Shown: positions 16,728-24,790, counted from the first letter of the stretch. The stretch: 64,000 bases of DNA from Pontibacter sp. SGAir0037 (GCF_005491705.1 NZ_CP028092.1:4650001-4714000), one strand, 5' to 3'. Notes: a model not told the origin generated them from the sequence alone. A program made the numbers and translations.

Positions 16728-18410
16728 TCAAAGGTTAAGGATGAAGTTGCTGAGGCTATCGCCCTGTTCCAGTTGCAGCTTCTTTTTTAGCCGGTACCGT
16801 GATACCCGAAGGCTGTCTTGCGAAATACCCAGTATAGTGGCGATCTCTTTGGATGGCAGATTAAGCTTGATAAGTGAGGCAAGCCGTACTTCAGAAGAAG
16901 TAAGTTCACGTGCCTGCTGGTGCAGCTTCTGAAAGAAATCCTGGTGTACCTGCTCAAAAGTACCTCTGAAATCATCCCACTCCTTGTCCTGCACTATGCT
17001 ATAGTCTATCTGGTTGATCAGGCTTTTAAACTTACGTCGCTGTGCCTTCTGGTCGTCCTGCAGCGCTTCGTTTAACTTTGTTTTAAGTTCGTCAAGTGTC
17101 TGGTTTTTGCCGATGATGTGGAGGGTATGTGCTGTAAGTGATTTTACCTGCGTGTTCAGGTCCTGCTGGAGTTGCTTTTCGCGTAGCTGTGTGTTTTCAA
17201 GTTCGGCCTCCATTAATTTGCGCTGTGCTTGGTACATCTGCTCCTGCTGTTCCATGGCCTCTTTGTTGCGTTGTATTTTTAGCCGTTGTCGGCTGAACAG
17301 TACAAGACCTAACAGAGCCATGAGCACGATGCCGCCCGTTAAGGTAATTTTGATCAGGTTATTGAGTTGCTGTTGCTTCTCCAGTATCTGTATCTCGTTA
17401 TTTTTCTGTTCCACGTTAAACAGCGACTGCAGCAGGGCGATTTGCTGTGTGGTTTCCTGACTGTAGAGCTCGTCGTGCAGGCGCCGGAACGTTTCGAGGT
17501 GCTCGTAGGCTGCCTTGTAATTGCCAGTTAAGCTATACTCCTGGCTCAGGTCTTTGTGGGCACTGCTGATCTGGTACCGATCGCCGAGCCGGGTTGCCAA
17601 TTGCAGGGCTTGCCGGGTAGTTTCTATGGCCAATGCATAGCGGCCGGTCTTTCGGTAGATGTCGCCGATGTTATTCAGCCCTACTATAATCGCCAAACTG
17701 TCGGCGGCAGCCTCACTCAGCCTTACCGATTTATTAAAGTAGCGCAGGGCTTCCTGATACTCTTCCTTGTCTTCGAGTATACTGCCAATGTTTTCCAGTA
17801 TGGTAGCGGTGCCCTGTTTATCCTGCAGTTGCTCGTATAAATTGAGCGCCTTCTGCTGGTATTCCAAAGCCAGTACATACTGCTGCCGTTTCTCGTATAG
17901 CCGCCCGATGCAGCCATAGGAGTAGGCAATTCCTTTTTGATCTTTTTGCTTTTCGTATAGTTCCAGCGCCTCCTGATGGTGTTTGAGCGAGAGTTCAGGC
18001 TGGCGGATGGCATAATATACCAGGCCCTGGTAGTTGAGGTTTTCGCCTAACTGATCTTCGTGCCGGAGTTCCAGGTATAGCTTTTCGGCCTGCAGCAGGT
18101 TGTTGAGCGATTGATTATAAACGCCTTGGTGGTAAAGGAGCCGCCCGAGCAATTGATGGCTGTTGGCCTGCCCCAGGACGTACTCTTGCTTTTCGGCCAT
18201 TTGCAGCGCCCGATGCGCCAACTCGTATGCCGAGTCAGGGTGGCTCGCCAGCAGTTGGCCTGCCCATTGTGTAAGCTGATCTGTTTTTCCTGGGCCGTCG
18301 CTTTCCGAGATGCTATCCTGAGAAAGTGGCGGAGTAGGACTCAGGGCGTTTGTACTGAAAGAGAGGAGGGTGAGGCAAAAGCTGATTCCCCAAGTATATA
18401 CTAAAAGCAT
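16728..18410 (-). CDS. Membrane-bound TPR transcription regulator with LuxR-like HTH
   Basis: The 560-residue protein begins with a signal-like hydrophobic stretch (1-20). Tandem tetratricopeptide repeats span about 45-320 (e.g. ALEYQQKALNLYEQLQDKQG and ALRYFNKSVRLSEAAADSLA). One membrane helix at about 353-373 (TGGIVLMALLGLVLF) and a coiled coil to about 440 follow. The C-terminus is a helix-turn-helix: EVRLASLIKLNLPSKEIATI, LGISQDSLRVSRYRLKKKL. The TPRs should be periplasmic and the HTH cytosolic, as in one-component membrane regulators of polymer-use loci. It precedes the phytase gene on the same strand and is its likely regulator. A 12-base inverted repeat sits against its start codon. 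Confidence 0.88.
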   Translation of the reverse strand: MLLVYTWGISFCLTLLSFSTNALSPTPPLSQDSISESDGPGKTDQLTQWAGQLLASHPDSAYELAHRALQMAEKQEYVLGQANSHQLLGRLLYHQGVYNQSLNNLLQAEKLYLELRHEDQLGENLNYQGLVYYAIRQPELSLKHHQEALELYEKQKDQKGIAYSYGCIGRLYEKRQQYVLALEYQQKALNLYEQLQDKQGTATILENIGSILEDKEEYQEALRYFNKSVRLSEAAADSLAIIVGLNNIGDIYRKTGRYALAIETTRQALQLATRLGDRYQISSAHKDLSQEYSLTGNYKAAYEHLETFRRLHDELYSQETTQQIALLQSLFNVEQKNNEIQILEKQQQLNNLIKITLTGGIVLMALLGLVLFSRQRLKIQRNKEAMEQQEQMYQAQRKLMEAELENTQLREKQLQQDLNTQVKSLTAHTLHIIGKNQTLDELKTKLNEALQDDQKAQRRKFKSLINQIDYSIVQDKEWDDFRGTFEQVHQDFFQKLHQQARELTSSEVRLASLIKLNLPSKEIATILGISQDSLRVSRYRLKKKLQLEQGDSLSNFILNL

Positions 18411-18412
18411 AA

Positions 18413-18450
18413 GCTGCTACCTTAAGTGCTAAAACAGGTAAGGTAGCAGC
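18413..18450 (-). promoter_or_regulatory. Inverted repeat overlapping the regulator's ribosome-binding region
   Basis: GCTGCTACCTTA (18413-18424) and TAAGGTAGCAGC (18439-18450) are perfect 12-base inverted copies around a 14-base loop. On the minus strand the inner arm ends two bases before the regulator ATG and contains AAGG, the only ribosome-binding-like bases. It could fold in the mRNA and hide the start, or be a protein operator. No T run follows, so it is not a terminator. Confidence 0.6.
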
Positions 18451-18697
18451 GGTATGTTACCAGAATGTTAGTAGTGGGTTAAATTATAATTAGCTTGCTA
18501 TAAGCTCCTGAGAAACAGGTGCAGTGGTAATCCACCAGGTGGTATAGTTTACCAATGCTTAATCTGTAGGAAAGATAATAAAAAGGCATAAGTACCTGGA
18601 TGTTAGTCGTCAGGTTTTTGGGATGTGAAGCGGGGTGATGGATAGAGGCATACATTTTATTTAGATGTTATGACATTAAATTTGTGCTTTTTCATTT

Positions 18698-18714
18698 TTG
18701 GCACACCGTTTGGA
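18698..18714 (+). promoter_or_regulatory. Possible sigma-54 type promoter
   Basis: TTGGCACACCGTTTGGA fits TGGCAC-N5-TTGC except that the final C of the -12 GC is G. The GG-N10-G spacing is right. It lies about 83 bases before the Spy-like ATG. The overlap with a TAnnTTTG box just upstream makes it tentative. Confidence 0.3.
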
Positions 18715-18796
18715 TATGCCTTTCCGAACAAGAAATAAACCAGGCCTAGAGTTTTATTCTCACTTTAATGAACCCTAAACTTTAAGAGAAAGAAAG

Positions 18797-19279
18797 ATGA
18801 AAAAGATAATTGTGATGCTCTCGTTAGGTGTGTTAGTAGCTGGTAGCTCATTTGCACAAACTGCACCTCAGAAAGATAAAAAAGCCCGTACCGAACAGCG
18901 TGGTCCTGGAAAAGGACAAGACGGAAAAGAGAAGAGAACTCCTGAAGAAAGAGCACAGCTAAGAACAGAGCGTATGAGCGAGCGGCTGGAGCTGAATGCC
19001 TCTCAAAAGCAAAAGGTGCAAGCCTTACACTTAAAGCAGGCAAAAGAAATGCAGGCAATGCGTGCCGACGCAAAATCTAAAGAAGATGCAGGTAAAAACC
19101 GTGAAGCCATGAAGGCGAGACACGTGCAATACGATGCCGAACTGAAAGGTATCTTAACGCCTCAACAATATGCCAAATATCAAGCTGATCAGGCAGAAAT
19201 GCGTGCTCGTTTCGAGAAAAGAAGCCAGGAAAAAGGACAGCGCTTTAAAGGCGGTGAAAGCAGACAGCAAAGAAGCTAG
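18797..19279 (+). CDS. Spy/CpxP-like periplasmic protein
   Basis: The 160-residue protein has a signal peptide (MKKIIVMLSLGVLVAGSSFA). The mature part is almost all charged alpha-helix with two LTxxQ-like elements, LNASQKQKVQALHLKQAKEM and ILTPQQYAKYQADQAEM, as in the Spy/CpxP chaperone family of envelope stress. The N-terminal 45 mature residues are Lys/Arg/Gly-rich and probably disordered. AAGAGAAAGAAAG just before the ATG gives a purine-rich initiation region. It is monocistronic and ends before a repeat and a strong terminator. The chaperone role is inferred from family resemblance. Confidence 0.75.
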   Translation: MKKIIVMLSLGVLVAGSSFAQTAPQKDKKARTEQRGPGKGQDGKEKRTPEERAQLRTERMSERLELNASQKQKVQALHLKQAKEMQAMRADAKSKEDAGKNREAMKARHVQYDAELKGILTPQQYAKYQADQAEMRARFEKRSQEKGQRFKGGESRQQRS

Positions 19280-19286
19280 TGCCTCA

Positions 19287-19376
19287 TCAATTAGAAATTA
19301 AAAATTATGAATTAAAAATGGTAGAGAACGTGCTGCACGAAGCTTTTCATGAATCATGAAAATTATGAAATTAAGC
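19287..19376. repeat. AT-rich repeat-like sequence
   Basis: Just after the Spy-like gene the sequence TTAGAAATTAAAAATTATG, then AATTAAAAATGG, resembles the ends of the element at 9642. On its right side CATGAATCATGAAAATTATG occurs, so AAAATTATGAA is present twice, about 60 bases apart. No clear terminal inversion is seen. It may be a decayed member of the same repeat family. Confidence 0.35.
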
Positions 19377-19406
19377 TGACCGTGTATTAGGTGCTTACCT
19401 CCTGAA

Positions 19407-19440
19407 GCAAAAAAGGCCATGCATGTGCATGGCCTTTTTT
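19407..19440. terminator. Bidirectional terminator
   Basis: AAAAGGCCATGCA pairs with TGCATGGCCTTTT around a two-base centre, with A and T runs on the two sides. It serves both the Spy-like gene and the converging tonB gene. Confidence 0.88.
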
Positions 19441-19460
19441 ATTAATAAAAAAATAGTAGG

Positions 19461-20306
19461 TTATCTTAAAGTATAGCGAACAGGTAAAGTATAACGTACA
19501 GGCACAGCACGGCCATTTTGCTTTCCGGGAGTCCAACGGGGCATTGTTTTTACTACACGCACTGCTTCCTCTCCGGTACCGCCACCTAAATTTTTAACCA
19601 CCTGGATATCAGATATCTCACCGGTTTTGCTCACCACAAAGGAGAGTACGCATATCCCCTCAATGCCAACTCTGGTTGCTGCAGCCGGATACCGGATGTT
19701 TTTGCCTAAATAAGCCATCATGGCTTTTTCCCCACCCGGAAATTCCGGCATTTGCTCTACATATTCGTATGGCGCCTCCGGCATGGCATCACTCACAATG
19801 CCTGTTCCACCAGGTACACCTTCAAGTGCATTTAAGTCTGCGGGCTCGCCACCTATAACACCCTCTATGTTCTTAGTGCCAATGTCTACGCCTTCTAATT
19901 GCGCAACATCCGGCACATCTGATTGGTCATCTACCTGGTTGTTGGGTTTTACGACAGGCGGTGTATATCGCATCTGAGGTCTGGCAGCCGGAGGCGCCGG
20001 AGGGGGAGTTATAGGTGCGGCTGGAGGTATTATAACCTCCTCTTCCGGTAGAGCCGGTGTTGGTGGTAATTCTACTATTAACCCCCCATCATCCTTTGTT
20101 GGCAGCACTACATCCACATCCCCTTTCACATACTTGGCAATTAGCGGTGTACTGATGAGCAGCAGGAAAAGAGAGGTGGCTATAAAGGTAGCTGCAGTAA
20201 CGTGCTTGTTGTAGATTTTACGTAGCAGGTAAGCACCGTAGGCTTTGTTGCGCCCCGAAAAGATAATGTCATCCATCGTAAGCTTTCTTAAATTAGTTAC
20301 TTCCAT
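19461..20306 (-). CDS. tonB: Energy transducer TonB
   Basis: The 281-residue protein delivers proton-motive energy to outer-membrane receptors. It starts with the Bacteroidota opening MDDIIFSGRNKAYGAYLLRK (from residue 11), has a membrane helix at about 36-55, and a proline-rich periplasmic span (PPAAPITPPPAPPAARP). The C-terminal TonB domain has MPEFPGGEKAMMAYLGKNIR, GICVLSFVVSKTGEISDIQV, AVRVVKTMPRWTPGKQNGR and ends VRYTLPVRYTLR. It lies 11 bases after exbD. It could energise the phytate receptor, though TonB proteins usually serve many receptors. Confidence 0.95.
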   Translation of the reverse strand: MEVTNLRKLTMDDIIFSGRNKAYGAYLLRKIYNKHVTAATFIATSLFLLLISTPLIAKYVKGDVDVVLPTKDDGGLIVELPPTPALPEEEVIIPPAAPITPPPAPPAARPQMRYTPPVVKPNNQVDDQSDVPDVAQLEGVDIGTKNIEGVIGGEPADLNALEGVPGGTGIVSDAMPEAPYEYVEQMPEFPGGEKAMMAYLGKNIRYPAAATRVGIEGICVLSFVVSKTGEISDIQVVKNLGGGTGEEAVRVVKTMPRWTPGKQNGRAVPVRYTLPVRYTLR

Positions 20307-20317
20307 ATCTGTGTCAT

Positions 20318-20827
20318 TTATCTGGTTGCTATTAATTTTTTGTCGTTTTCAGTAATGTCTACCAGGGCATATTTTCTGGTGTCGGTAATTTTCATTTCAT
20401 CCAGAATATCTACCGTGTTCTGGTAGCGCGACTTTTCCATAGGCTTGATCGAAACCATTAGTTTCGGATTTGACTTTACCCTTTCCGATAGCAGCACCTT
20501 CCTGATGCCGGTGTTTGAAAAGTCTGTTTCCGTTACTGCTGGGTGTTCGGCAGGATCGCCTGAACCGAAGTAGTAGAAAAGCCTGTTATTTTCGCCCAGC
20601 AAAATAGTTAGTGCATTACTGGCCGCTAAAGCAGATGGTGGGCCATCGGCTGGCATGGTTAGCTGCATTGCCTGTGGCAGGGCAAATGTGGTGGTTAACA
20701 TAAAAAAGGTGAGCAGCAAAAAAGCCAGATCTACCATAGGTGTCATGTCCAGGTGGACGGGTATCTTTTTAGTTCTTTGCTTGCCTCCTCCTTTACCGGT
20801 TTCTGCTTTTTCCTGAACTTCGGCCAT
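20318..20827 (-). CDS. exbD: Biopolymer transport protein ExbD
   Basis: The 169-residue protein has a short cytosolic basic start, then one membrane helix with the essential aspartate at residue 33 (MVDLAFLLLTFFMLTTTF), and a periplasmic domain (LTILLGENNRLFYYFGSG, KSRYQNTVDILDEMKIT). This is the ExbD/TolR motor subunit working with ExbB and TonB. It is directly followed by tonB. No exbB gene lies within the window, so it must use one from elsewhere. Confidence 0.93.
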   Translation of the reverse strand: MAEVQEKAETGKGGGKQRTKKIPVHLDMTPMVDLAFLLLTFFMLTTTFALPQAMQLTMPADGPPSALAASNALTILLGENNRLFYYFGSGDPAEHPAVTETDFSNTGIRKVLLSERVKSNPKLMVSIKPMEKSRYQNTVDILDEMKITDTRKYALVDITENDKKLIATR

Positions 20828-21089
20828 GCGGTCTCCTTTCTCTTAGTGGTTTTTAGTATGATGATGCAGGTGCCGCAGAAATTCCATAAGAAAGGAGAAG
20901 AAAAAATTAAAAAATATTACTCCCCAGGTAGATGAAGGCTGGGGCCGTAGCGATAAAGCATTTGTAAAGGAGGTGGGAGAGAAGGTATGTATAGTTAAAA
21001 TTAGAGGCAGGAACAAGAAATTTACCTTGCTGATGCAGAACCTGCAAAGCCACGATACGATATAGAAAAGGTACCCAACATTATTTACA

Positions 21090-21869
21090 ATGCGCGTAGT
21101 TTATATTTTAGCCTTTATGCTTGCTGCATTAGCAGCTTGCAACAGTAACAATAAAGCTGAGAACCAGACAAATACTGCTTCCAGCCAGGAGGAGCAGCAC
21201 GATAAGATATTTTATGCTTCGCTCAATCGGGCTATCCACCAGGGACAGTATGACGGCACAATGTCTGTAGAAGAACTGAAGAAGCATGGGAACTTAGGTG
21301 TAGGAAGTGCTGCCCGGTTAGCCTATGAGCTGGTGTTGCTGGATGGTACTGCTTACGGCATACCTGCCGACGGGAAAGTATACGAACTGGCCGACACAGT
21401 GCAAATTCCTTTTGCCGCTGTTAAGTTGTTCAATCCGGATCAAACAATAACAATTGTGAAGCCATTAACCCTGGAGGCATTGGAAGCCTACCTGGATTCG
21501 GTGATCACTAAAAATGCTTTTGCTGCCCTTAAAGTGACGGGTAGGTTTGCTTCGTTAAAGTACAGAAGCTTTGAGCCACAGCAGCGGCCTTATCAGCCTA
21601 CCGACGATGTTCCGGAGGAGACCTTTGAGCGTTCAGGAATAGAGGCAACGCTGGTAGGCCTCTTTACACCGGAATCGGCAGAAGTATTAAACAGTCCTGT
21701 GTATCACTTCCATTTTGTAGACGAGGCCAGAACGACAGGAGGCCATGTAAACGATCTGGTAGTAGAGCAGGTGGAGGTGCAGATAGACTATGCCAATGGG
21801 CTAGAGGTGCAATTACCAGACCCTGCCTTGCTGCAGCACCTGGAACTGAACAAGCCGATCTCGGAATAA
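21090..21869 (+). CDS. budA: Exported alpha-acetolactate decarboxylase, lipoprotein
   Basis: The enzyme converts alpha-acetolactate to acetoin and CO2. The 259-residue protein has GNLGVGSAARLAYELVLLDG, IPADGKVYELAD, FAALKVTGRFASLKYRSFEP and ERSGIEATLVGLFTPESAEV, all typical of the family. The zinc ligands are His206, His208 and His219 (YHFHF...GGHV), with the same H-x-H-x10-H spacing as the Bacillus enzyme. Unusually, the protein begins with a lipoprotein signal (LAALAAC, Cys17) and a Ser/Asn/Glu linker, so it is exported and lipid-anchored. No acetolactate synthase is nearby. The gene stands alone between exbD and the two-component pair. Confidence 0.9.
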   Translation: MRVVYILAFMLAALAACNSNNKAENQTNTASSQEEQHDKIFYASLNRAIHQGQYDGTMSVEELKKHGNLGVGSAARLAYELVLLDGTAYGIPADGKVYELADTVQIPFAAVKLFNPDQTITIVKPLTLEALEAYLDSVITKNAFAALKVTGRFASLKYRSFEPQQRPYQPTDDVPEETFERSGIEATLVGLFTPESAEVLNSPVYHFHFVDEARTTGGHVNDLVVEQVEVQIDYANGLEVQLPDPALLQHLELNKPISE

Positions 21870-21996
21870 ATAGGTACTCAGCGTAAAAGCTATACCTAAA
21901 AAAGGGTATTTTTAAGCTGGTCCGCAATATACTGGCTGCATTTGCTTATTTTTATCAGGTTGATAACTTCAACAGGATAATAACCCCGCAGGTAGT

Positions 21997-22587
21997 ATGC
22001 AGCATTGCATTTTGATAATTGAAGATGAGCGGCTGGTAGCTGAGCATGTCGCCTCTGTGCTAAAGCAGGCACAGTATGAGCATGTGGTCATTGCCAACAA
22101 CCGGAAGGATGCAATGCAGCTTTACAGGCAGCAGGGAGTCGATTTGATTATCAGCGATATAAATTTATATGGTCAGCATGAAGGCCCGCTGATAATTAGA
22201 GAGTTGCTGGCTATAAGACCTGCGCCTGTAGTATATCTTACTGCCTACTCAGAGCAGCAAACGCTTGATGATGCCCTTCTGACAGCTCCTGCAGCTTATG
22301 TACTAAAGCCTTTTACAGAGCGTCAGTTGCTGGTAGCCGTAAAAATGGCCCTTCGCCAAACAGAAGCCGTAACACCCGGTAATGAACCAAAGCCCTCTGC
22401 CCGTGAGCTGGATATTATACAGTATCTGGCCGAAGGAATGAGTAGCAAAAAAATTGCTGAAAAGCTTTTTATCAGTGAATATACCGTAAACACCCACCGT
22501 CGCAACATTTTAAGAAAGTTTGATGTTGGCACCAGCTCTGAACTGATTGCTATGGCCGTGAAGCAGCGCTGGATTAAGCTTTTGTAA
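21997..22587 (+). CDS. Response regulator with LuxR-type HTH
   Basis: The 196-residue protein has a receiver domain (1-120) with acidic pair E9/D10, phosphorylation site Asp54 (DLIISDINLYG), TAYSE and the lysine in VLKPF. A LuxR-type helix-turn-helix follows (SARELDIIQYLAEGMSSKKI, AEKLFISEYTVNTHRRNIL). It is a DNA-binding response regulator. The stop codon is one base away from the ATG of the sensor kinase gene, so they form one transcript and probably one pathway. The signal and targets are unknown. Confidence 0.93.
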   Translation: MQHCILIIEDERLVAEHVASVLKQAQYEHVVIANNRKDAMQLYRQQGVDLIISDINLYGQHEGPLIIRELLAIRPAPVVYLTAYSEQQTLDDALLTAPAAYVLKPFTERQLLVAVKMALRQTEAVTPGNEPKPSARELDIIQYLAEGMSSKKIAEKLFISEYTVNTHRRNILRKFDVGTSSELIAMAVKQRWIKLL

Positions 22588-22588
22588 T

Positions 22589-23998
22589 ATGCGGAACCTG
22601 GATGAATACATGCAGCACATCAGGGGAAACGAGGTAGCTTTCGCGCTGGAGCATCGTATCTTTAACATGTCAAGCTTCTTGATTACAAGCTTTGCAGTGT
22701 TAGGCGCTACTGCCAATTACCTGATCGGCCTTCACATGCTCACTGTTTGGCTCAGCCTGGCAGGTGCCCTTATCTCCGGTGCCCTCTACTACTACTCCCG
22801 GTTCCGGAATCATTTCTCTATCAGCCTAATAGTTATTTACATTATAGCTACAATGACTATCCTTAGCTGGATGAACTTCTACAACGGAGGGCTGGAAGGC
22901 AATGTGATTTACCTGATTATTATGCTGCAGAACATTTTTCTGCTGATTGCCCCGGCTAAATACCAGTACTGGATTTATAGTCTGTTCTACTTAAATATAC
23001 TGGCCCTGCTGCTGCTGGAGTACATATTTCCGCATTGGGTGCTGCCTTATAGCAGCAGAGAGGAAAAAATAATAGACCATGCTGTTACAATGCTGTACAC
23101 GCTGCTGTATACAACGGTGGTAATTGCTGCATACCGGAAGAGCTACTATACGGAGCGGGAAAGAGTGGCTGCTCAAAACCGGGAGCTTCTTTCGCTGAAC
23201 GAGCAGATTACCTGGCAGCGGCAAAAGCTGGAAGATAAAACACAGGAGCTGGAGGCAGCAGTAAAAATTGCCAACGACCGGCACGAGCATATCAACACCC
23301 TGCTCAGGGAGCTGAACCATCGGGTGAAGAACAACCTGCAGGTGATAAGCAGCCTGCTAAACCTGCAGGCCTTTGCTGTGCAGGACGAAAATGCCCGCCA
23401 CGCCATACTTGAAAGCAAGAACAGGCTGCTTTCTATGATTCTGGTGCACCAGCGGCTCTACCAGGTAGGAAGTGCCACCGATGTATACATGATGGATTAC
23501 CTGCGCGAACTTGCAGAAACAATCATGTTTTCGTATAACGGCATTTTTGAAGACGAGATGCTGGAGTATGATATTGAGCCGGTTTGGTTGAATATAGAAG
23601 CAACGATTCCCTTAGGATTGATTTGCAACGAGTTAATTTCAAATGCTTTTAAGCACGCCTTTAAAGATACACCGGAGCCACGCCTGAAAGTAACTTTCAA
23701 AGATAAAGGTGCTCAGTACCTGCTGGAGATCGAAGACAATGGTTCCGGTATCAGGCATTCGGCCAGTTCCAAAACCTTCGGTATGGATCTCGTGAACAGC
23801 ATGGTAAAGCAGCTAAACGGAAATTTGTCTATAACAGTCGCTCGTGGTACCAGCGTTTCTGTACTCTTTTCGCTGGGAAAAAATAAACAGGGCGCCTCTG
23901 AAAACAGAAGCGTTGATAACCTTAGCCTCCCAGTTTATTTTCCGGATCGTCTGGAATATTCGGAAAATTTTTCTGAAAAAACTGGCAGAAATGGGTAA
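22589..23998 (+). CDS. Membrane sensor histidine kinase (HisKA_2 type)
   Basis: The 469-residue kinase has about six membrane helices in its first 182 residues (for instance VWLSLAGALISGALYYYS and IVIYIIATMTILSWM). A coiled coil at about 185-230 links to a HisKA_2 dimer domain with phospho-acceptor His244 (LLRELNHRVKNNLQVISSLL). The ATPase domain has NELISNAFKHAF (N box) and LEIEDNGSGI (G1). It pairs with the preceding response regulator. The final 25 or so residues lie opposite the 3' end of nth, giving a 77-base converging overlap. Confidence 0.93.
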   Translation: MRNLDEYMQHIRGNEVAFALEHRIFNMSSFLITSFAVLGATANYLIGLHMLTVWLSLAGALISGALYYYSRFRNHFSISLIVIYIIATMTILSWMNFYNGGLEGNVIYLIIMLQNIFLLIAPAKYQYWIYSLFYLNILALLLLEYIFPHWVLPYSSREEKIIDHAVTMLYTLLYTTVVIAAYRKSYYTERERVAAQNRELLSLNEQITWQRQKLEDKTQELEAAVKIANDRHEHINTLLRELNHRVKNNLQVISSLLNLQAFAVQDENARHAILESKNRLLSMILVHQRLYQVGSATDVYMMDYLRELAETIMFSYNGIFEDEMLEYDIEPVWLNIEATIPLGLICNELISNAFKHAFKDTPEPRLKVTFKDKGAQYLLEIEDNGSGIRHSASSKTFGMDLVNSMVKQLNGNLSITVARGTSVSVLFSLGKNKQGASENRSVDNLSLPVYFPDRLEYSENFSEKTGRNG

Positions 23999-24602
23999 GG
24001 GGGCATTCTTCGCACTTTGGCCTTCGGGCAATGCAGATATACCTGCCGTGTAAAATAAGCCAGTGATGTGCTTTGGCAATAAGTTCCTGCGGAAGGTTGG
24101 CAATTAACTCCTTTTCAACTTCTAAAGGTGTTTTAGCCGTTTTAGCCACTAAGCCCAAACGCTTGCTTACCCTGAACACGTGTGTGTCTACCGCCATGGC
24201 AGGCTGGTTCCAGATAACGGAGACAATAACATTGGCCGTTTTGCGCCCCACACCGGGCAGCTTCACCAATTCCTCTACTGTGTTGGGTACTTCTGAGTTA
24301 AACTGCTCCACCAGCATTTTGCCTAACCCGGCCAGGTGCTTGGCTTTGTTGTTAGGGTAGGAGATACTTTTAATATACGGCAGAATCTCATCCGGCGTAG
24401 CTGTTGCCAAATGCGCAGGAGTAGGAAAAGCCTCAAAAAGGGCCGGTGTAACTATATTTACTCGCTTATCTGTGCACTGGGCACTTAGTACAACTGCAAG
24501 TATCAGTTCGTATGGGTTTGTATAGTGCAGTTCGGTTTCTGGTTCTGGAAAATTCTGGGTAAAGTGCTCAATCAGCAACTTGTATCTTTCCTTTTTGCGC
24601 AT
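23922..24602 (-). CDS. nth: Endonuclease III
   Basis: The 226-residue DNA glycosylase/AP lyase removes oxidised pyrimidines. It has ELILAVVLSAQCTDKRVN, the helix-hairpin-helix LPGVGRKTANVI with the catalytic lysine, and the catalytic aspartate in AMAVDTHVFRVSKRLGL. The 4Fe-4S cysteines are CIARRPKCEECPLTHFC, spaced C-X6-C-X2-C-X5-C. A C-terminal tail of about 15 residues (NFPNIPDDPENKLGG) lies in the overlap with the histidine kinase gene. Together with mutY and uvrA it makes three repair genes in the window. Confidence 0.96.
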   Translation of the reverse strand: MRKKERYKLLIEHFTQNFPEPETELHYTNPYELILAVVLSAQCTDKRVNIVTPALFEAFPTPAHLATATPDEILPYIKSISYPNNKAKHLAGLGKMLVEQFNSEVPNTVEELVKLPGVGRKTANVIVSVIWNQPAMAVDTHVFRVSKRLGLVAKTAKTPLEVEKELIANLPQELIAKAHHWLILHGRYICIARRPKCEECPLTHFCQFFQKNFPNIPDDPENKLGG

Positions 24603-24790
24603 AATATTCTTTCCGCTGCCTGGCGTGCAGCTTCCTTTAATGTTGACAGGCTGTGAATTTAAGCGTTAAATACTTCAGGATAAAATGAGGAAGTGTAATT
24701 TCTGGATCAGGGCTTCTCTAACAGGAGGTAAACCAAAGGAAACAGTCTGCGTTAGCTATAGTACAAATAGCAAGCTTTACTCCCGACATT

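Larger units (their letters stand above)
18411..18796. other. Divergent regulatory region between the TPR regulator and the Spy-like gene
   Basis: No gene is visible in these 386 bases. The left part holds the inverted repeat next to the regulator start. A short palindrome CCACCAGGTGG lies at 18532-18542. The right part holds TAAATTTG at 18677-18684, matching the TAnnTTTG promoter box, and a sigma-54-like site at 18698-18714, both pointing to the Spy-like gene. Confidence 0.6.

Noticed and set aside
17014-17460. A 148-codon plus-strand frame in the regulator gene
   Set aside because: It is antisense to the coiled coil of the regulator and very Cys/Ser-rich.
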